Source: an uncultured Prevotella sp. | GTDB taxonomy: Bacteria; Bacteroidota; Bacteroidia; Bacteroidales; Bacteroidaceae | Assembly: GCA_946415245.1 (NCBI GenBank) | Contig: CAMKRS010000001.1 | Coordinates: forward strand, 124,001-188,000 | DNA length: 64,000 nucleotides | Direction of reading: 5' to 3' | Part shown: piece after piece, positions 26,768-35,659 of the stretch | Numbering within the stretch: the stretch's first letter is position 1 | Layout of the letters: each line of letters starts with the position of its first letter | Position numbers and translations under genes: made by a program | The notes under the pieces: generated by a model | Database searches by the model: none | What the model saw: the letters and a program-made list of their open reading frames with translations, nothing else | Told to the model about the DNA's origin: nothing

Positions 26768-28612
26768 TTATTTGTTTATTATCTCTTCGAAGGCATTGAC
26801 GAGTTCCTCGACCACGAAGGGCTGACCCTTGACCTGATTGAACTGGAAAGGAACAAAGTTGTCGACCTTCATGCGGAGGTAGGCAGCGAGTTGACCCATG
26901 TTCTGCTCGGCTACAACCACCTTCTTGTACTTTTTCAGTACATCAGCGGTGTTCTTGGGCAGCGGGTTCAAATACTTGAAGTGAGTCTGTGCAACCTTGT
27001 AACCCTTGGCACGAAGCTCATCCATAGCCGAGCGCAGGTGACCATAAGTAGAGCCGAAGCCCACAATCAGCAGATCGGCATCGGCGTCGCCATCAACTTC
27101 GAGGTCGGGCACCTGGATGTTGGCAATCTTCTGCTGGCGCAGACGCGTCATCAGATCGTGGTTCTCAGGATTCGTGGAGATAGCACCTGTGTTAGAGTCC
27201 TTCTCCAGGCCGCCGAGGATGTGAGCAAAGCCCTCACGACCAGGCACAGCCCAGTAGCGGGTACCGTTCTCAGCACGCATATAAGGCGTCCATTTGCCTT
27301 TGAGTTCCTCAGGAACATACGGAGGATTGATAGGATCGAGCTTAGCCATCTCAGGCAGCTTGAAAGCACCGGAACCGTTGGCTACGAAAGCATCGGTAAG
27401 CAGTACGACGGGTGTCATGTGCTCGAGGGCAATCTTACAAGCCTGATAAGCGGCATCGAAACAGTCGGTAGGACTGGTGGCAGCCATCACCGGCATGGGG
27501 CTCTCACCGTTACGACCGAAGAGGGCTTGCAAGAGGTCGGTCTGCTCAGACTTCGTGGGAAGACCTGTGGCAGGACCACCACGCTGCACGTCGAGTACCA
27601 CGAGCGGCAACTCCATGATGACAGCGAGGTTCATGGCCTCCGACTTCAGACAGATACCAGGACCAGAAGTAGAAGTGACACCCAGCGCACCAGCGAATGA
27701 AGCGCCGAGGGCTGATGAGCAACCGGCAATCTCGTCCTCGCACTGAACGGTAATGACACCGCAAGACTTATGCTTTGAAAGCTCGTGGAGCACGTCGGTA
27801 GCAGGGGTAATAGGATAAGAACCGAGATAGAGTTTCAAACCGGCCTTCTCGGCAGCGGCGATGAAACCATAGGCCGTAGCCTTGTTACCGGTGATATCCA
27901 TATAGCGTCCGGGCTCCTTCTCCTTCGACTCCACACGATAGACGTTGACAGTCGATGAATGCGTGTTGTGACCGTAGTCATAACCAGCCTGGATTACCTT
28001 GATGTTGGCCTCGGCGATGGCGGGCTTCTTAGCGAACTTTTCTTTCAGGAAGTTAGCCACGAGGTTCAGGTCGCGGTCGAAGAGCCAGCAGACAAGTCCG
28101 AGGGCGAACATATTACGGCACTTCATCATCGCCTTCATATCCATACCGGTGTCAGCCAGACAGTCTTTCACCATTGTGGTAAGCGGGCACTGAATGACGC
28201 GATCGGGGTCGATACCCATCTCGCCGAGATAGTCAGGCGTTGCAAACTGTGCCTTCTCCAAGTCCTTAGGACCGAAGGAGTCGGTGTCGATGATGATTGT
28301 TGCACCCGGCTTGGCATAACGGTACTGCGTCTTCAACGCAGCAGCGTTCATGGCCACCAGCACGTCGCATTTGTCGCCTGGGGTATAGACCTTGCCGGCA
28401 CCGATGTGAACCTGGAAACCAGACACACCAGTGAGCGAGCCTTGCGGGGCGCGGATGTCAGCGGGATAGTCGGGGAATGTAGAGATGCCGTTACCAACGG
28501 TGGCACTGACCGTAGAGAAGATGTTTCCGGCAAGCTGCATACCGTCGCCGGAGTCACCCGAGAAGCGGACAACAACCTGATCCAGCTCCTTCACTTCTAA
28601 TTTTTCAGCCAT
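26768..28612 (-). CDS. korA: 2-oxoacid:ferredoxin oxidoreductase alpha (gamma-alpha fused) subunit
   Basis: This 614-residue subunit begins with the gamma-type domain (about 8-190; VVRFSGDSGDGMQLAGNIFS). The alpha or pyrimidine-binding domain follows (about 230-610; LGSYPITPATDVLHELSK, TSGPGICLKSEAMNLAV, VLLTDAFVA). Together with KorB it forms the ferredoxin-dependent 2-oxoacid dehydrogenase used by anaerobic Bacteroidales in the reductive branch of the TCA cycle. The promoter is clear at 28653-28685. The downstream korB message must now run through the inserted GxxExxY unit. Confidence 0.92.
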   Translation of the reverse strand: MAEKLEVKELDQVVVRFSGDSGDGMQLAGNIFSTVSATVGNGISTFPDYPADIRAPQGSLTGVSGFQVHIGAGKVYTPGDKCDVLVAMNAAALKTQYRYAKPGATIIIDTDSFGPKDLEKAQFATPDYLGEMGIDPDRVIQCPLTTMVKDCLADTGMDMKAMMKCRNMFALGLVCWLFDRDLNLVANFLKEKFAKKPAIAEANIKVIQAGYDYGHNTHSSTVNVYRVESKEKEPGRYMDITGNKATAYGFIAAAEKAGLKLYLGSYPITPATDVLHELSKHKSCGVITVQCEDEIAGCSSALGASFAGALGVTSTSGPGICLKSEAMNLAVIMELPLVVLDVQRGGPATGLPTKSEQTDLLQALFGRNGESPMPVMAATSPTDCFDAAYQACKIALEHMTPVVLLTDAFVANGSGAFKLPEMAKLDPINPPYVPEELKGKWTPYMRAENGTRYWAVPGREGFAHILGGLEKDSNTGAISTNPENHDLMTRLRQQKIANIQVPDLEVDGDADADLLIVGFGSTYGHLRSAMDELRAKGYKVAQTHFKYLNPLPKNTADVLKKYKKVVVAEQNMGQLAAYLRMKVDNFVPFQFNQVKGQPFVVEELVNAFEEIINK

Positions 28613-28652
28613 ATTTATTGAGTTTATTACTAACTATTCTCTAAAAACGCGT

Positions 28653-28685
28653 GCAAAATTATTCATTTTTGGCGGAATATCCAAA
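28653..28685 (-). promoter_or_regulatory. Promoter of korA
   Basis: On the minus strand, TTTG (28685-28682) and TAATTTTGC (28661-28653) are 20 nt apart. The leader is about 35-40 nt. Confidence 0.75.
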
Positions 28686-28742
28686 GGAAAACGCAAAAAA
28701 ATGCAGTTTTGCTGGGGTGACTCAAAAAAAGTCTGCAAAAGT

Positions 28743-28773
28743 TTTGTATATTTAAAGATTTTTTATATCTTTG
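28743..28773 (+). promoter_or_regulatory. Promoter of GH28-SusC-SusD locus
   Basis: TTTG (28743-28746) and TATCTTTG (28766-28773) are 19 nt apart, about 30 nt upstream of the GH28 start. None of the half-sites seen in the fructan locus is present. Confidence 0.75.
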
Positions 28774-28805
28774 TACCCAAATTCTAACTGTATCGGCTAA
28801 CTTAA

Positions 28806-30143
28806 ATGAAGATAAAGACCCTCTTGACGATGTTTCTGGCTTGGATGGCAGTCGCCGTTTCAGCTCAAAACATATATGATATCCTGACTTTCGGCGCTAA
28901 GGGCGATGGTGTGACGGATGATGCCGTAGCCATACAAAAGGCCATTGACCGTTGTTCGGCTGAGGGAGGTGGTGTGGTTTTGCTGCCTCGCAATCATGTG
29001 TTTTTATCTGGTCCCGTTGAATTGAAGAGTAACGTGGAACTTCATTTAGAGGCCACTGCCACACTAAAAGCCAATCCTAACGAATCTATTTATCAATTGA
29101 GTGCCTTTGGTGAGAATCGTGGCGAGGGTATGTTGTGGCTTTGGGCCAAGGATGCCGAGAATATCAGTATTACCGGAAAGGGCACCATTCATGGCAACGG
29201 TATCGCCTTTATGGGTGCAGAACTTGAGGATTCGTATGAGTTGAAGCCTCTTGCAGACCAGACGTTTGATCCTCGTCCGCATGTGCTGACGCTGACAAAT
29301 GTGCGGAACCTGACCATCCGCGACGTGACCATCAAAGAGGGCGCCTATTGGACGGTGCATCTGATTGGTTGTAATGAGGCTGTGATCGATGGTATCAATC
29401 TACTGAACAACCTGAAGATCCGCAATGGCGACGGCATCGACCTCGATCACTCGAAGAACGTACGTATTGCCAATTGTCATATCACCTCCGGCGATGACTG
29501 TATCTGTCTGAAGAACCGTCGTGAGTTTGAACAGTATGGCAGCTGTCACGATATCGTGGTGACCAACTGTGTGATGTCCTCGCGTTCATGCGCCATTAAG
29601 ATCGGCAGCGAGAATATGGACTCTATCTATAACGTCATGTTTGACAACTGCATCATCATGGGTTCTAATCGTGGTCTGGGCATTCAGAACCGCGATGAAG
29701 GAACGGTGACCGATGTGGTATTCTCGAATATCCAGCTCGACTGCAAGCTGTGGAGCGATGTGTGGTGGGGCAAGGCCGAGCCTATCTACGTGACGAGCTA
29801 TCCCAGAGCCAACGGCAATCACAAGGATGCCAACTGGCGCTTCCCCAAGGGACAGATAGAAGGTAAGTGTGGCGAGGTAAGTCGTATCTTCTTTAACAAT
29901 ATCACCGCCCTGAGTGAGAACGGCTGTTTCGTGGGTGGCGATGTGCCAGGTAAGGTAAAGGATATCTATTTTAATAATGTACGTGTGAAACTCACTCCTG
30001 ACTCCCGACTCCTGACTCCTTACTCCTTACTAATTGACAAGCGCCCTTGCAAGGGTGAGGGTTTTATCAAGGTCAGTGCCGAAGAGCTGCAGAAAGCAAA
30101 TGTGCCCGTGATCACAGAGAATGCTGAAATTATTATTTTCTAA
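28806..30143 (+). CDS. GH28 polygalacturonase-family enzyme
   Basis: This 445-residue secreted right-handed beta-helix enzyme has a signal peptide (1-20), then FGAKGDGVTDDAVAIQKAID, typical of GH28. The catalytic aspartates lie in NGDGIDLD (about 207-214) and SGDDCICLK (about 228-236). The position that is GHG in classical polygalacturonases reads KIGSE, as in many Bacteroidales homologues acting on branched pectin. The gene is followed by SusC/SusD after 32 bp, so it probably acts on pectic oligosaccharides. An in-frame run of heptamers (29994-30031) encodes LTPDSRLLTPYSLL in a loop near the C-terminus and looks inserted. Confidence 0.85.
   Translation: MKIKTLLTMFLAWMAVAVSAQNIYDILTFGAKGDGVTDDAVAIQKAIDRCSAEGGGVVLLPRNHVFLSGPVELKSNVELHLEATATLKANPNESIYQLSAFGENRGEGMLWLWAKDAENISITGKGTIHGNGIAFMGAELEDSYELKPLADQTFDPRPHVLTLTNVRNLTIRDVTIKEGAYWTVHLIGCNEAVIDGINLLNNLKIRNGDGIDLDHSKNVRIANCHITSGDDCICLKNRREFEQYGSCHDIVVTNCVMSSRSCAIKIGSENMDSIYNVMFDNCIIMGSNRGLGIQNRDEGTVTDVVFSNIQLDCKLWSDVWWGKAEPIYVTSYPRANGNHKDANWRFPKGQIEGKCGEVSRIFFNNITALSENGCFVGGDVPGKVKDIYFNNVRVKLTPDSRLLTPYSLLIDKRPCKGEGFIKVSAEELQKANVPVITENAEIIIF
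29994..30031 (+). repeat. CTGACTC-type heptamer array inside GH28
   Basis: There are five 7-bp units (ACTCCTG, ACTCCCG, ACTCCTG, ACTCCTT, ACTCCTT) plus ACT. The same heptamer is found in the phosphatase/GH92 gene at 42577-42604. Confidence 0.8.
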
Positions 30144-30175
30144 ATTATTTATACTAACAACTAATTTATTGATTT

Positions 30176-33163
30176 ATGCAAAAGATTCTAAATCTGAAAC
30201 AAGGAATGCTGAAGACCATGTTCTTCGCCTTCTTTTTGTTGTGCAGTACAGCGATGATGGCCCAGCAGAAGGTGTCAGGAACTGTACTGGATGCAACAGG
30301 TGAACCTCTGATAGGCGTAAGCGTCTTAGAGGCAGGAACTACTAACGGTGTCGTGACCGATTTCGACGGAAACTTCACACTGACTGTCAAGCAAGGTGCT
30401 AACCTGACATTCTCTTACATCGGCTATCTGTCACAGACTCTGGCTGCTGCCAATGGTATGAAGGTAACCCTCCAGGAAGACAACAAGGTGCTGAATGAAG
30501 TGGTGGTCGTAGGTTATGGTACGATGCGTCGTAAGGATGTGACCTCTTCAATTACCACTATCAAGTCGGAAGATTTGAACAGGGGTGTGTTCACAGATCC
30601 TGCCTCTATGTTGCAGGGTAAGGTGGCTGGTCTTGTTGTCACATCAACAGGTGACCCGAACGGCGCTCCCGCTATCTCACTTCGTGGTGCTTCATCACTG
30701 CGTAGTGGCGCTATGTCACCTTACTATGTGATCGACGGTATTCCTGGAGTAGACATTTCAATGGTAGCTCCTGATGATATCGAGAGTATCGACGTGCTTC
30801 GTGATGCTACGGCTACAGCCATCTACGGTTCTAAGGCTGCCAACGGTGTGATTATCATTACCACAAAGAGTGGAAATAAGAGTGAGCGCACTAATGTGTC
30901 CTATAATGGTTATGTGGCTTTCGACATGATCTCGAAGAAGCTCGACATGGCAACAGCCGATGACATCCGTAGCTATGTAAGGGCAAACAATATTAATTAC
31001 GGTTATGATAATGGTGCTAACACCGATTGGCAGGACGAGGTTCTCCGTACAGCTGTCAGCCATAATCACAACATCTCCATCAATGGCGGAACAGAGAAGA
31101 CCAAGTACATGGCCAGTGTGAACTATGCTGACCGCGAGGGTGTTATCCGTGGTTCATATAACCATCGTCTGAATGTTCGTTCAATGCTCTCTACTAAGGT
31201 GCTGAAGGATCGTCTGGAACTCTCTGCAGGTCTGAATGCCATGTATGGTAAGCACGTTGGTGTGAAGATGGATAATGAGGGAGCATCTGTGCTTGATGCC
31301 ATGAATTACTTCTCACCACTTAATCCAGTAACTGATGCCGATGGAAATTGGTTCAAGGGTACTGGTTCTAAGAACTACAACCCGTGGTCGCTCATCAATG
31401 AGGACACTGCTGAGAATATCTGGAAGCGTGAGCAGTTTGTTACGAAGGCTTCTCTGAATATTATCGAGGGTCTTGTGCTGAATGCTAACTATTCGTTCAA
31501 CCACTTCCAGCGTACTTATAGTGCATACGATACTCACAAGACTCAGTTGGAGGGTGTCAGTGCATACAATGGCCGTGCTGACCGCAGTACCTGGTTTGGC
31601 AATGAACATACATTCGAGCTCTTCGCTAACTACAACCAGACATTTGCAGATGTACACACTCTTGCTTTGATGGCTGGTTACTCTTGGGAGGAGAAGAAGA
31701 ATGGCGACGGTTTCGGTGTGATCGTGCATGACTTCTATGATGACTATCTGAAATGGAATCAGCTGACATACGCTTCAACTATCGACGGTATGAATGGTGT
31801 TGTGAGTGGTACGAAAGAGACCATTCGTAACATCTCTTTCTACGGACGTGCCAGTTATTCATACGCTAGCCGTTACATGTTGCAGGCTACTATCCGTCGT
31901 GACGGCTCTTCTGTATTCGGCAAGGATAACCGCTGGGGAACCTTCCCATCTGTATCTGCTGCATGGAATATCACGGAAGAGGAGTTCATGAAGAGCCAGA
32001 ACCTCTTCTCTAACTTGAAGTTCCGTGTGGGTTATGGTGTATCAGGTAATGCCATGGGCTTCGGTGCCTACACAGCATACGCTACTTACGGCGCATCTGG
32101 CTTCTTCGAGTACGATGGCAAGAACTGGCGTACGCTGGCAGCTACAAAGAATGCCAACCCCGACCTGAAATGGGAGAGCACGGGCATGCTGAATATCGGA
32201 CTCGACTTCGGATTCATGAAGAACCGCATCAACGGTACTATCGAGTTCTATAATAAAAAGACTTGGGATCTGATTTGGGACTATCCCGTATCGACCAATA
32301 TCTATCCTTATGGCTCTATCGCAGCCAACGTGGGTGAGATTACCAACAAGGGTATCGAGTTGACGGTTAACATCGATGCTATCCGCACGAAGGATTTTAA
32401 TTGGATGACCACTATCAACCTCTCTCACAATAAGAATACCGTTGACAAACTGCATAACGACAAGTTCGAGGTTGGTACCTTCACACAGGGTGACCCGATG
32501 GTGGCTGGTGTATCCTCTAACGGTTACACACAGCGTATCATCGAGGGTGAGTCGCTTGGTACTTTCTACACATACGAATTTGCAGGCTATGATGATGCTG
32601 GTAAGTCAACATATTATGTTCGCGACGAGACTACTGGTGAGAGAACTGGTGAGGTTACAAACGAGCCTGCTTTCAAGGACCGTGCTATTACCGGTTGTGC
32701 TCTGCCTAAACTGAATTTAGGTTGGAACAACACTATCAGTTACAAGAACTTCAATGCAGCCATGTTCTTTACAGGTGTCTTTGGCAATAAGATCTATAAT
32801 GGTTCTCGTGCCAACTATTCCAGCCCTGAGATGTTTGCTAATGGTAAGAACGTGTTGAAGGAATTCATCACAGACCGTCCTGCAACGGATAATCTGCCTA
32901 ACTATCCTTCTGACCGTTATATTGAGAACGGATCATACTTCCGTCTGCAGTCACTGTCTTTGGGTTACACCTTCGATCAGTTTGACGATTGGATCAAGAG
33001 TCTGCAACTCTACGTTACTTGCAACAATGTATTTACCATTACCAGTTACAAGGGACTCGATCCTGAGGTGAACCTGGGTGGTATCGATCCTGGTATCGAC
33101 TACCGTTGGAGCACTTATCCTCATACTCGTACGATCATGATCGGCGCAAAGATTAATTTCTAA
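30176..33163 (+). CDS. SusC/RagA-type TonB-dependent transporter
   Basis: This 995-residue outer-membrane glycan importer has a signal sequence (MLKTMFFAFFLLCSTAMMAQ) and a carboxypeptidase-D-like N-terminal domain (KVSGTVLDATGEPLIGVSVLE). The TonB-box region is LNEVVVVGYGTMRRKDVTSS. The plug domain (ASMLQGKVAGLVV, ESIDVLRDATATAIYGSKAANGVIIITTK) leads into a 22-strand barrel ending MIGAKINF. It pairs with the SusD homologue 20 bp downstream and probably imports oligosaccharides released by the GH28 enzyme. Confidence 0.93.
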   Translation: MQKILNLKQGMLKTMFFAFFLLCSTAMMAQQKVSGTVLDATGEPLIGVSVLEAGTTNGVVTDFDGNFTLTVKQGANLTFSYIGYLSQTLAAANGMKVTLQEDNKVLNEVVVVGYGTMRRKDVTSSITTIKSEDLNRGVFTDPASMLQGKVAGLVVTSTGDPNGAPAISLRGASSLRSGAMSPYYVIDGIPGVDISMVAPDDIESIDVLRDATATAIYGSKAANGVIIITTKSGNKSERTNVSYNGYVAFDMISKKLDMATADDIRSYVRANNINYGYDNGANTDWQDEVLRTAVSHNHNISINGGTEKTKYMASVNYADREGVIRGSYNHRLNVRSMLSTKVLKDRLELSAGLNAMYGKHVGVKMDNEGASVLDAMNYFSPLNPVTDADGNWFKGTGSKNYNPWSLINEDTAENIWKREQFVTKASLNIIEGLVLNANYSFNHFQRTYSAYDTHKTQLEGVSAYNGRADRSTWFGNEHTFELFANYNQTFADVHTLALMAGYSWEEKKNGDGFGVIVHDFYDDYLKWNQLTYASTIDGMNGVVSGTKETIRNISFYGRASYSYASRYMLQATIRRDGSSVFGKDNRWGTFPSVSAAWNITEEEFMKSQNLFSNLKFRVGYGVSGNAMGFGAYTAYATYGASGFFEYDGKNWRTLAATKNANPDLKWESTGMLNIGLDFGFMKNRINGTIEFYNKKTWDLIWDYPVSTNIYPYGSIAANVGEITNKGIELTVNIDAIRTKDFNWMTTINLSHNKNTVDKLHNDKFEVGTFTQGDPMVAGVSSNGYTQRIIEGESLGTFYTYEFAGYDDAGKSTYYVRDETTGERTGEVTNEPAFKDRAITGCALPKLNLGWNNTISYKNFNAAMFFTGVFGNKIYNGSRANYSSPEMFANGKNVLKEFITDRPATDNLPNYPSDRYIENGSYFRLQSLSLGYTFDQFDDWIKSLQLYVTCNNVFTITSYKGLDPEVNLGGIDPGIDYRWSTYPHTRTIMIGAKINF

Positions 33164-33183
33164 TCATTAATAGGAACAAGTAT

Positions 33184-34848
33184 ATGAAAACAAATATAAA
33201 AGGATTATTCCTGGCCGGTCTTGCTGCAATGGCTGTCGGCTGTACAAATTTGGATGTGGACGTGGAATCACAGTACACAGAATATCCAACAAATGATATT
33301 GCTATTGAGGCCAAGATGGCTGATATCTATTACCATTTCAGCGGAACATTAGGCCGTCGCTATATGGAGGCTATGGCACTCTCAAGCGATGAGTGGACGG
33401 CTGCCTCTTACGGAGGTGGTTGGTACGATGGTGGTGCATACGCTCACCCAGCTCTCCACAACTATACTTTTGAGGATGCTACACTCGACTGGTTCGGAAC
33501 CATCACCGAAGGTATCTCTAAGGCCAATAAGGTTATCATGGAACTCGGTGGCAACGATGCAGGTGCAACTGTAGCTTCTGCGCGCGCTATCCGTGCTTTC
33601 TTCCACTGGATTATCATGGATGGTTGGGGCGATGTACCTATCCTGGATCGTATCCCCGAGGATGGTGAGGCTGTTGAACGTAAGTCACGTGCTGAGGTGG
33701 CCCGCTGGTTGGAGTCTGAGCTCCTGGCTGTGATTCCCCAGTTGACAACAGAGGTCAATGCAAACACATATGGTAAGCCGACTAAATGGATGGCTGAGGC
33801 CCTTCTTGCCAAGATTTACATTAACTGGCCGGTTTATACTGCTGCTTCTGTCGAGAGCTATGACGCTGCTTCTGCAAAGAACGAGAAACTCGCCGACTGT
33901 ATCAATTTGTGTAACGACATTATCAACTCTGGTAAATTCAACCTAGGTTCAATGTCGTATCGCGAGAAGTTCTCTTATAACAATGGCCCGCAGGTGGAAG
34001 ACTTCATCTATGCCATGCCTTACGACACGCAGACCCGTCAGGGAATGCAGTATGGCCGTAGCCGTTGCTGGAAGAACATCAAGAAGATGAACCCAAGCTA
34101 TTTTGGTGATGTCCTCTCACAGTCGGGTGGTGGTTATATCACCATGACACCGGAGTTCGTCAAGAAAACCTTCATCCTGCCTGGCGACGAGCGCAACAAG
34201 TGCGTCATCGGTCTGTCAAGTAATCCTGATGACTATCGTTATGTGGAGGGCGAGGACGAGAATACCGTTTATGTCTATAACAAGTCAAACTTGCAGATGA
34301 CCAATGAGGTGGCTCTCGTGTCTGGGGCTGGCAGTGATCCTCTGAAGATCTACATCAATGTCACATTGGCTACTCCGCTTGATCCTACGCTCGATGTGGG
34401 TGATAACATCAATGGTTATAGTCAGGGCTGCCGCTCAGTGAAGTGGTATGTGATTGACGATGACTTTAAGAATGGCCGTAACCAGTCAAACGACGTGCCT
34501 CTGTTGCGTTTTGCCGATGTGCTGCTGATGAAGGCTGAGGCCCTCACTCGTCAGGGTAGTTCTGCGGAGGCCAAAACCCTCTTCAATCAGATTCGTAGCT
34601 ATGCCAAGGCTCCTGAGCTCGATCATAATCCTTCGTTGGATGAGATCTATGACGAGCGTGGCCGTGAGTTCTTCGACGAGAACTGGCGTCGTAACGATAT
34701 GATCCGTTTCGGCCATTATGAGGACGAGTACTTCCCCCACTACAAGGACTTCCCAACAGCTCGTTTCGAGAAGACCTGCCGTATTTTCCCGCTTCACAAG
34801 GATATCCTGAATGTGAATCCTACCTGGAAGCAGAATGCAGGTTATTAA
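33184..34848 (+). CDS. SusD/RagB-type glycan-binding lipoprotein
   Basis: This 554-residue lipoprotein has a lipobox at LAAMAVGC (about 14-21). The SusD fold includes TPR-like helices (ARAIRAFFHWIIMDGWGDVPIL) and the typical C-terminal segment (LLRFADVLLMKAEALTRQG, YDERGREFFDENWRRNDMIRF). It forms the lid of the SusC transporter upstream. A strong terminator follows at 34857-34895. Its cargo is unknown; pectic oligosaccharides are likely from the GH28 neighbour. Confidence 0.93.
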   Translation: MKTNIKGLFLAGLAAMAVGCTNLDVDVESQYTEYPTNDIAIEAKMADIYYHFSGTLGRRYMEAMALSSDEWTAASYGGGWYDGGAYAHPALHNYTFEDATLDWFGTITEGISKANKVIMELGGNDAGATVASARAIRAFFHWIIMDGWGDVPILDRIPEDGEAVERKSRAEVARWLESELLAVIPQLTTEVNANTYGKPTKWMAEALLAKIYINWPVYTAASVESYDAASAKNEKLADCINLCNDIINSGKFNLGSMSYREKFSYNNGPQVEDFIYAMPYDTQTRQGMQYGRSRCWKNIKKMNPSYFGDVLSQSGGGYITMTPEFVKKTFILPGDERNKCVIGLSSNPDDYRYVEGEDENTVYVYNKSNLQMTNEVALVSGAGSDPLKIYINVTLATPLDPTLDVGDNINGYSQGCRSVKWYVIDDDFKNGRNQSNDVPLLRFADVLLMKAEALTRQGSSAEAKTLFNQIRSYAKAPELDHNPSLDEIYDERGREFFDENWRRNDMIRFGHYEDEYFPHYKDFPTARFEKTCRIFPLHKDILNVNPTWKQNAGY

Positions 34849-34856
34849 TTAAAACC

Positions 34857-34895
34857 AATCAGGGCAGACACCGAAGTGTCTGCCCTGATTTTTTT
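34857..34895. terminator. Terminator between susD-like gene and queC
   Basis: A perfect 15-bp stem (34857-34871 with 34876-34890) has a CGAA tetraloop and a T run. It ends at the queC stop codon. Confidence 0.95.
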
Positions 34896-35544
34896 ATTCG
34901 TATTCTGTGGGGTCGGGGATGCCTGCTTCGGCGAGGGCTTCACGACGTTCGACACAGGTGCCGCATTTACCACAGTGCTTGTCGCCACCTCGATAGCACG
35001 ACCAGGTTTCTGAATAGTCGATGCCGAGTTCCTTGCCTCGGGCGGCTATCTGTCCCTTGGTCATATTGCAGTAAGGTGAAAGAAGTCTGACGCCATTAAA
35101 AGTGCCAGCATGAGCGGCAGCGTCGAAGGCTTCGACGAACTCAGGACGACAGTCGGGATAGATGGTATGGTCGCCACCGTGATTGGCCATCATGATATAT
35201 TGCAGTTCGTTGGTTTCTGCCATACCTGCTGCGATGGCCAACATGATACCGTTGCGGAAAGGCACCACCGTCGATTTCATATTTTCATCGGCATAGTGAC
35301 CCTCGGGAATAGCGTCATCGCCTTCCAAAAGTGAACTGCGGAAATATTTCGCCATAAACTCTAGGGGAATCACAATGTGCTTGATACCCAGTCGTTCGCA
35401 ATGCTTTTTGGCAAAGGGAATCTCCTTGGCGTTGTGGTTAGAACCGTAATCGAAGGAGATGGCCAGCGCAATGCGCTCCTGGTAATCGTATAACAAGGTG
35501 GTGGAGTCCATTCCACCGCTCAGAATCAGTATACAGTCTTTCAT
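34894..35544 (-). CDS. queC: 7-cyano-7-deazaguanine synthase
   Basis: This 216-residue enzyme makes preQ0 from 7-carboxy-7-deazaguanine with ATP and ammonia, on the route to queuosine in tRNA. The ATP-pyrophosphatase P-loop is LSGGMDSTTLL (about 8-18). The C-terminal zinc site has four cysteines in CYRGGDKHCGKCGTC (about 189-203). The middle has the family pattern VPFRNGIMLAIAAG. It stands alone here; no other queuosine genes are nearby. Confidence 0.95.
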   Translation of the reverse strand: MKDCILILSGGMDSTTLLYDYQERIALAISFDYGSNHNAKEIPFAKKHCERLGIKHIVIPLEFMAKYFRSSLLEGDDAIPEGHYADENMKSTVVPFRNGIMLAIAAGMAETNELQYIMMANHGGDHTIYPDCRPEFVEAFDAAAHAGTFNGVRLLSPYCNMTKGQIAARGKELGIDYSETWSCYRGGDKHCGKCGTCVERREALAEAGIPDPTEYE

Positions 35545-35563
35545 CTTTTTCCTATTTTTGCGT

Positions 35564-35572
35564 GCAAAAATA
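35564..35572 (-). promoter_or_regulatory. -7 box of queC
   Basis: The minus strand reads TATTTTTGC followed by ACGC, about 20 nt upstream of the queC start codon. Confidence 0.6.
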
Positions 35573-35609
35573 CGAAAAAATATGGGAAGTTAGTCTGGCG
35601 GCAGCAAAT

Positions 35610-35637
35610 TTTTCACTTTTCACTTTTCACTTTTCAC
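35610..35637 (+). repeat. TTTTCAC heptamer array in the GH92 promoter
   Basis: Four perfect TTTTCAC units are followed by an 8-T run and directly by the -7 box at 35648. They occupy the place where a -33 box would normally be. Confidence 0.85.
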
Positions 35638-35647
35638 TTTTTTTTGG

Positions 35648-35656
35648 TATCTTTGC
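35648..35656 (+). promoter_or_regulatory. -7 box of GH92 gene, start codon 3 nt away
   Basis: TATCTTTGC is followed by AAC and then the ATG at 35660. Transcription is expected to start at or very near the ATG, so the mRNA may be leaderless. Confidence 0.7.
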
Positions 35657-35659
35657 AAC

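Noticed and set aside
26310..26770. Target-site duplications at the GxxExxY, DUF559 and VapE units
   Set aside because: Flanks were compared by eye; only short AT-rich coincidences are present, so none is claimed.
28613..28805. Fructan-type operator in front of the GH28-SusC-SusD locus
   Set aside because: No ATGAACGAT or TGAAACA pair with 21-bp spacing is present; this locus must answer to another regulator.
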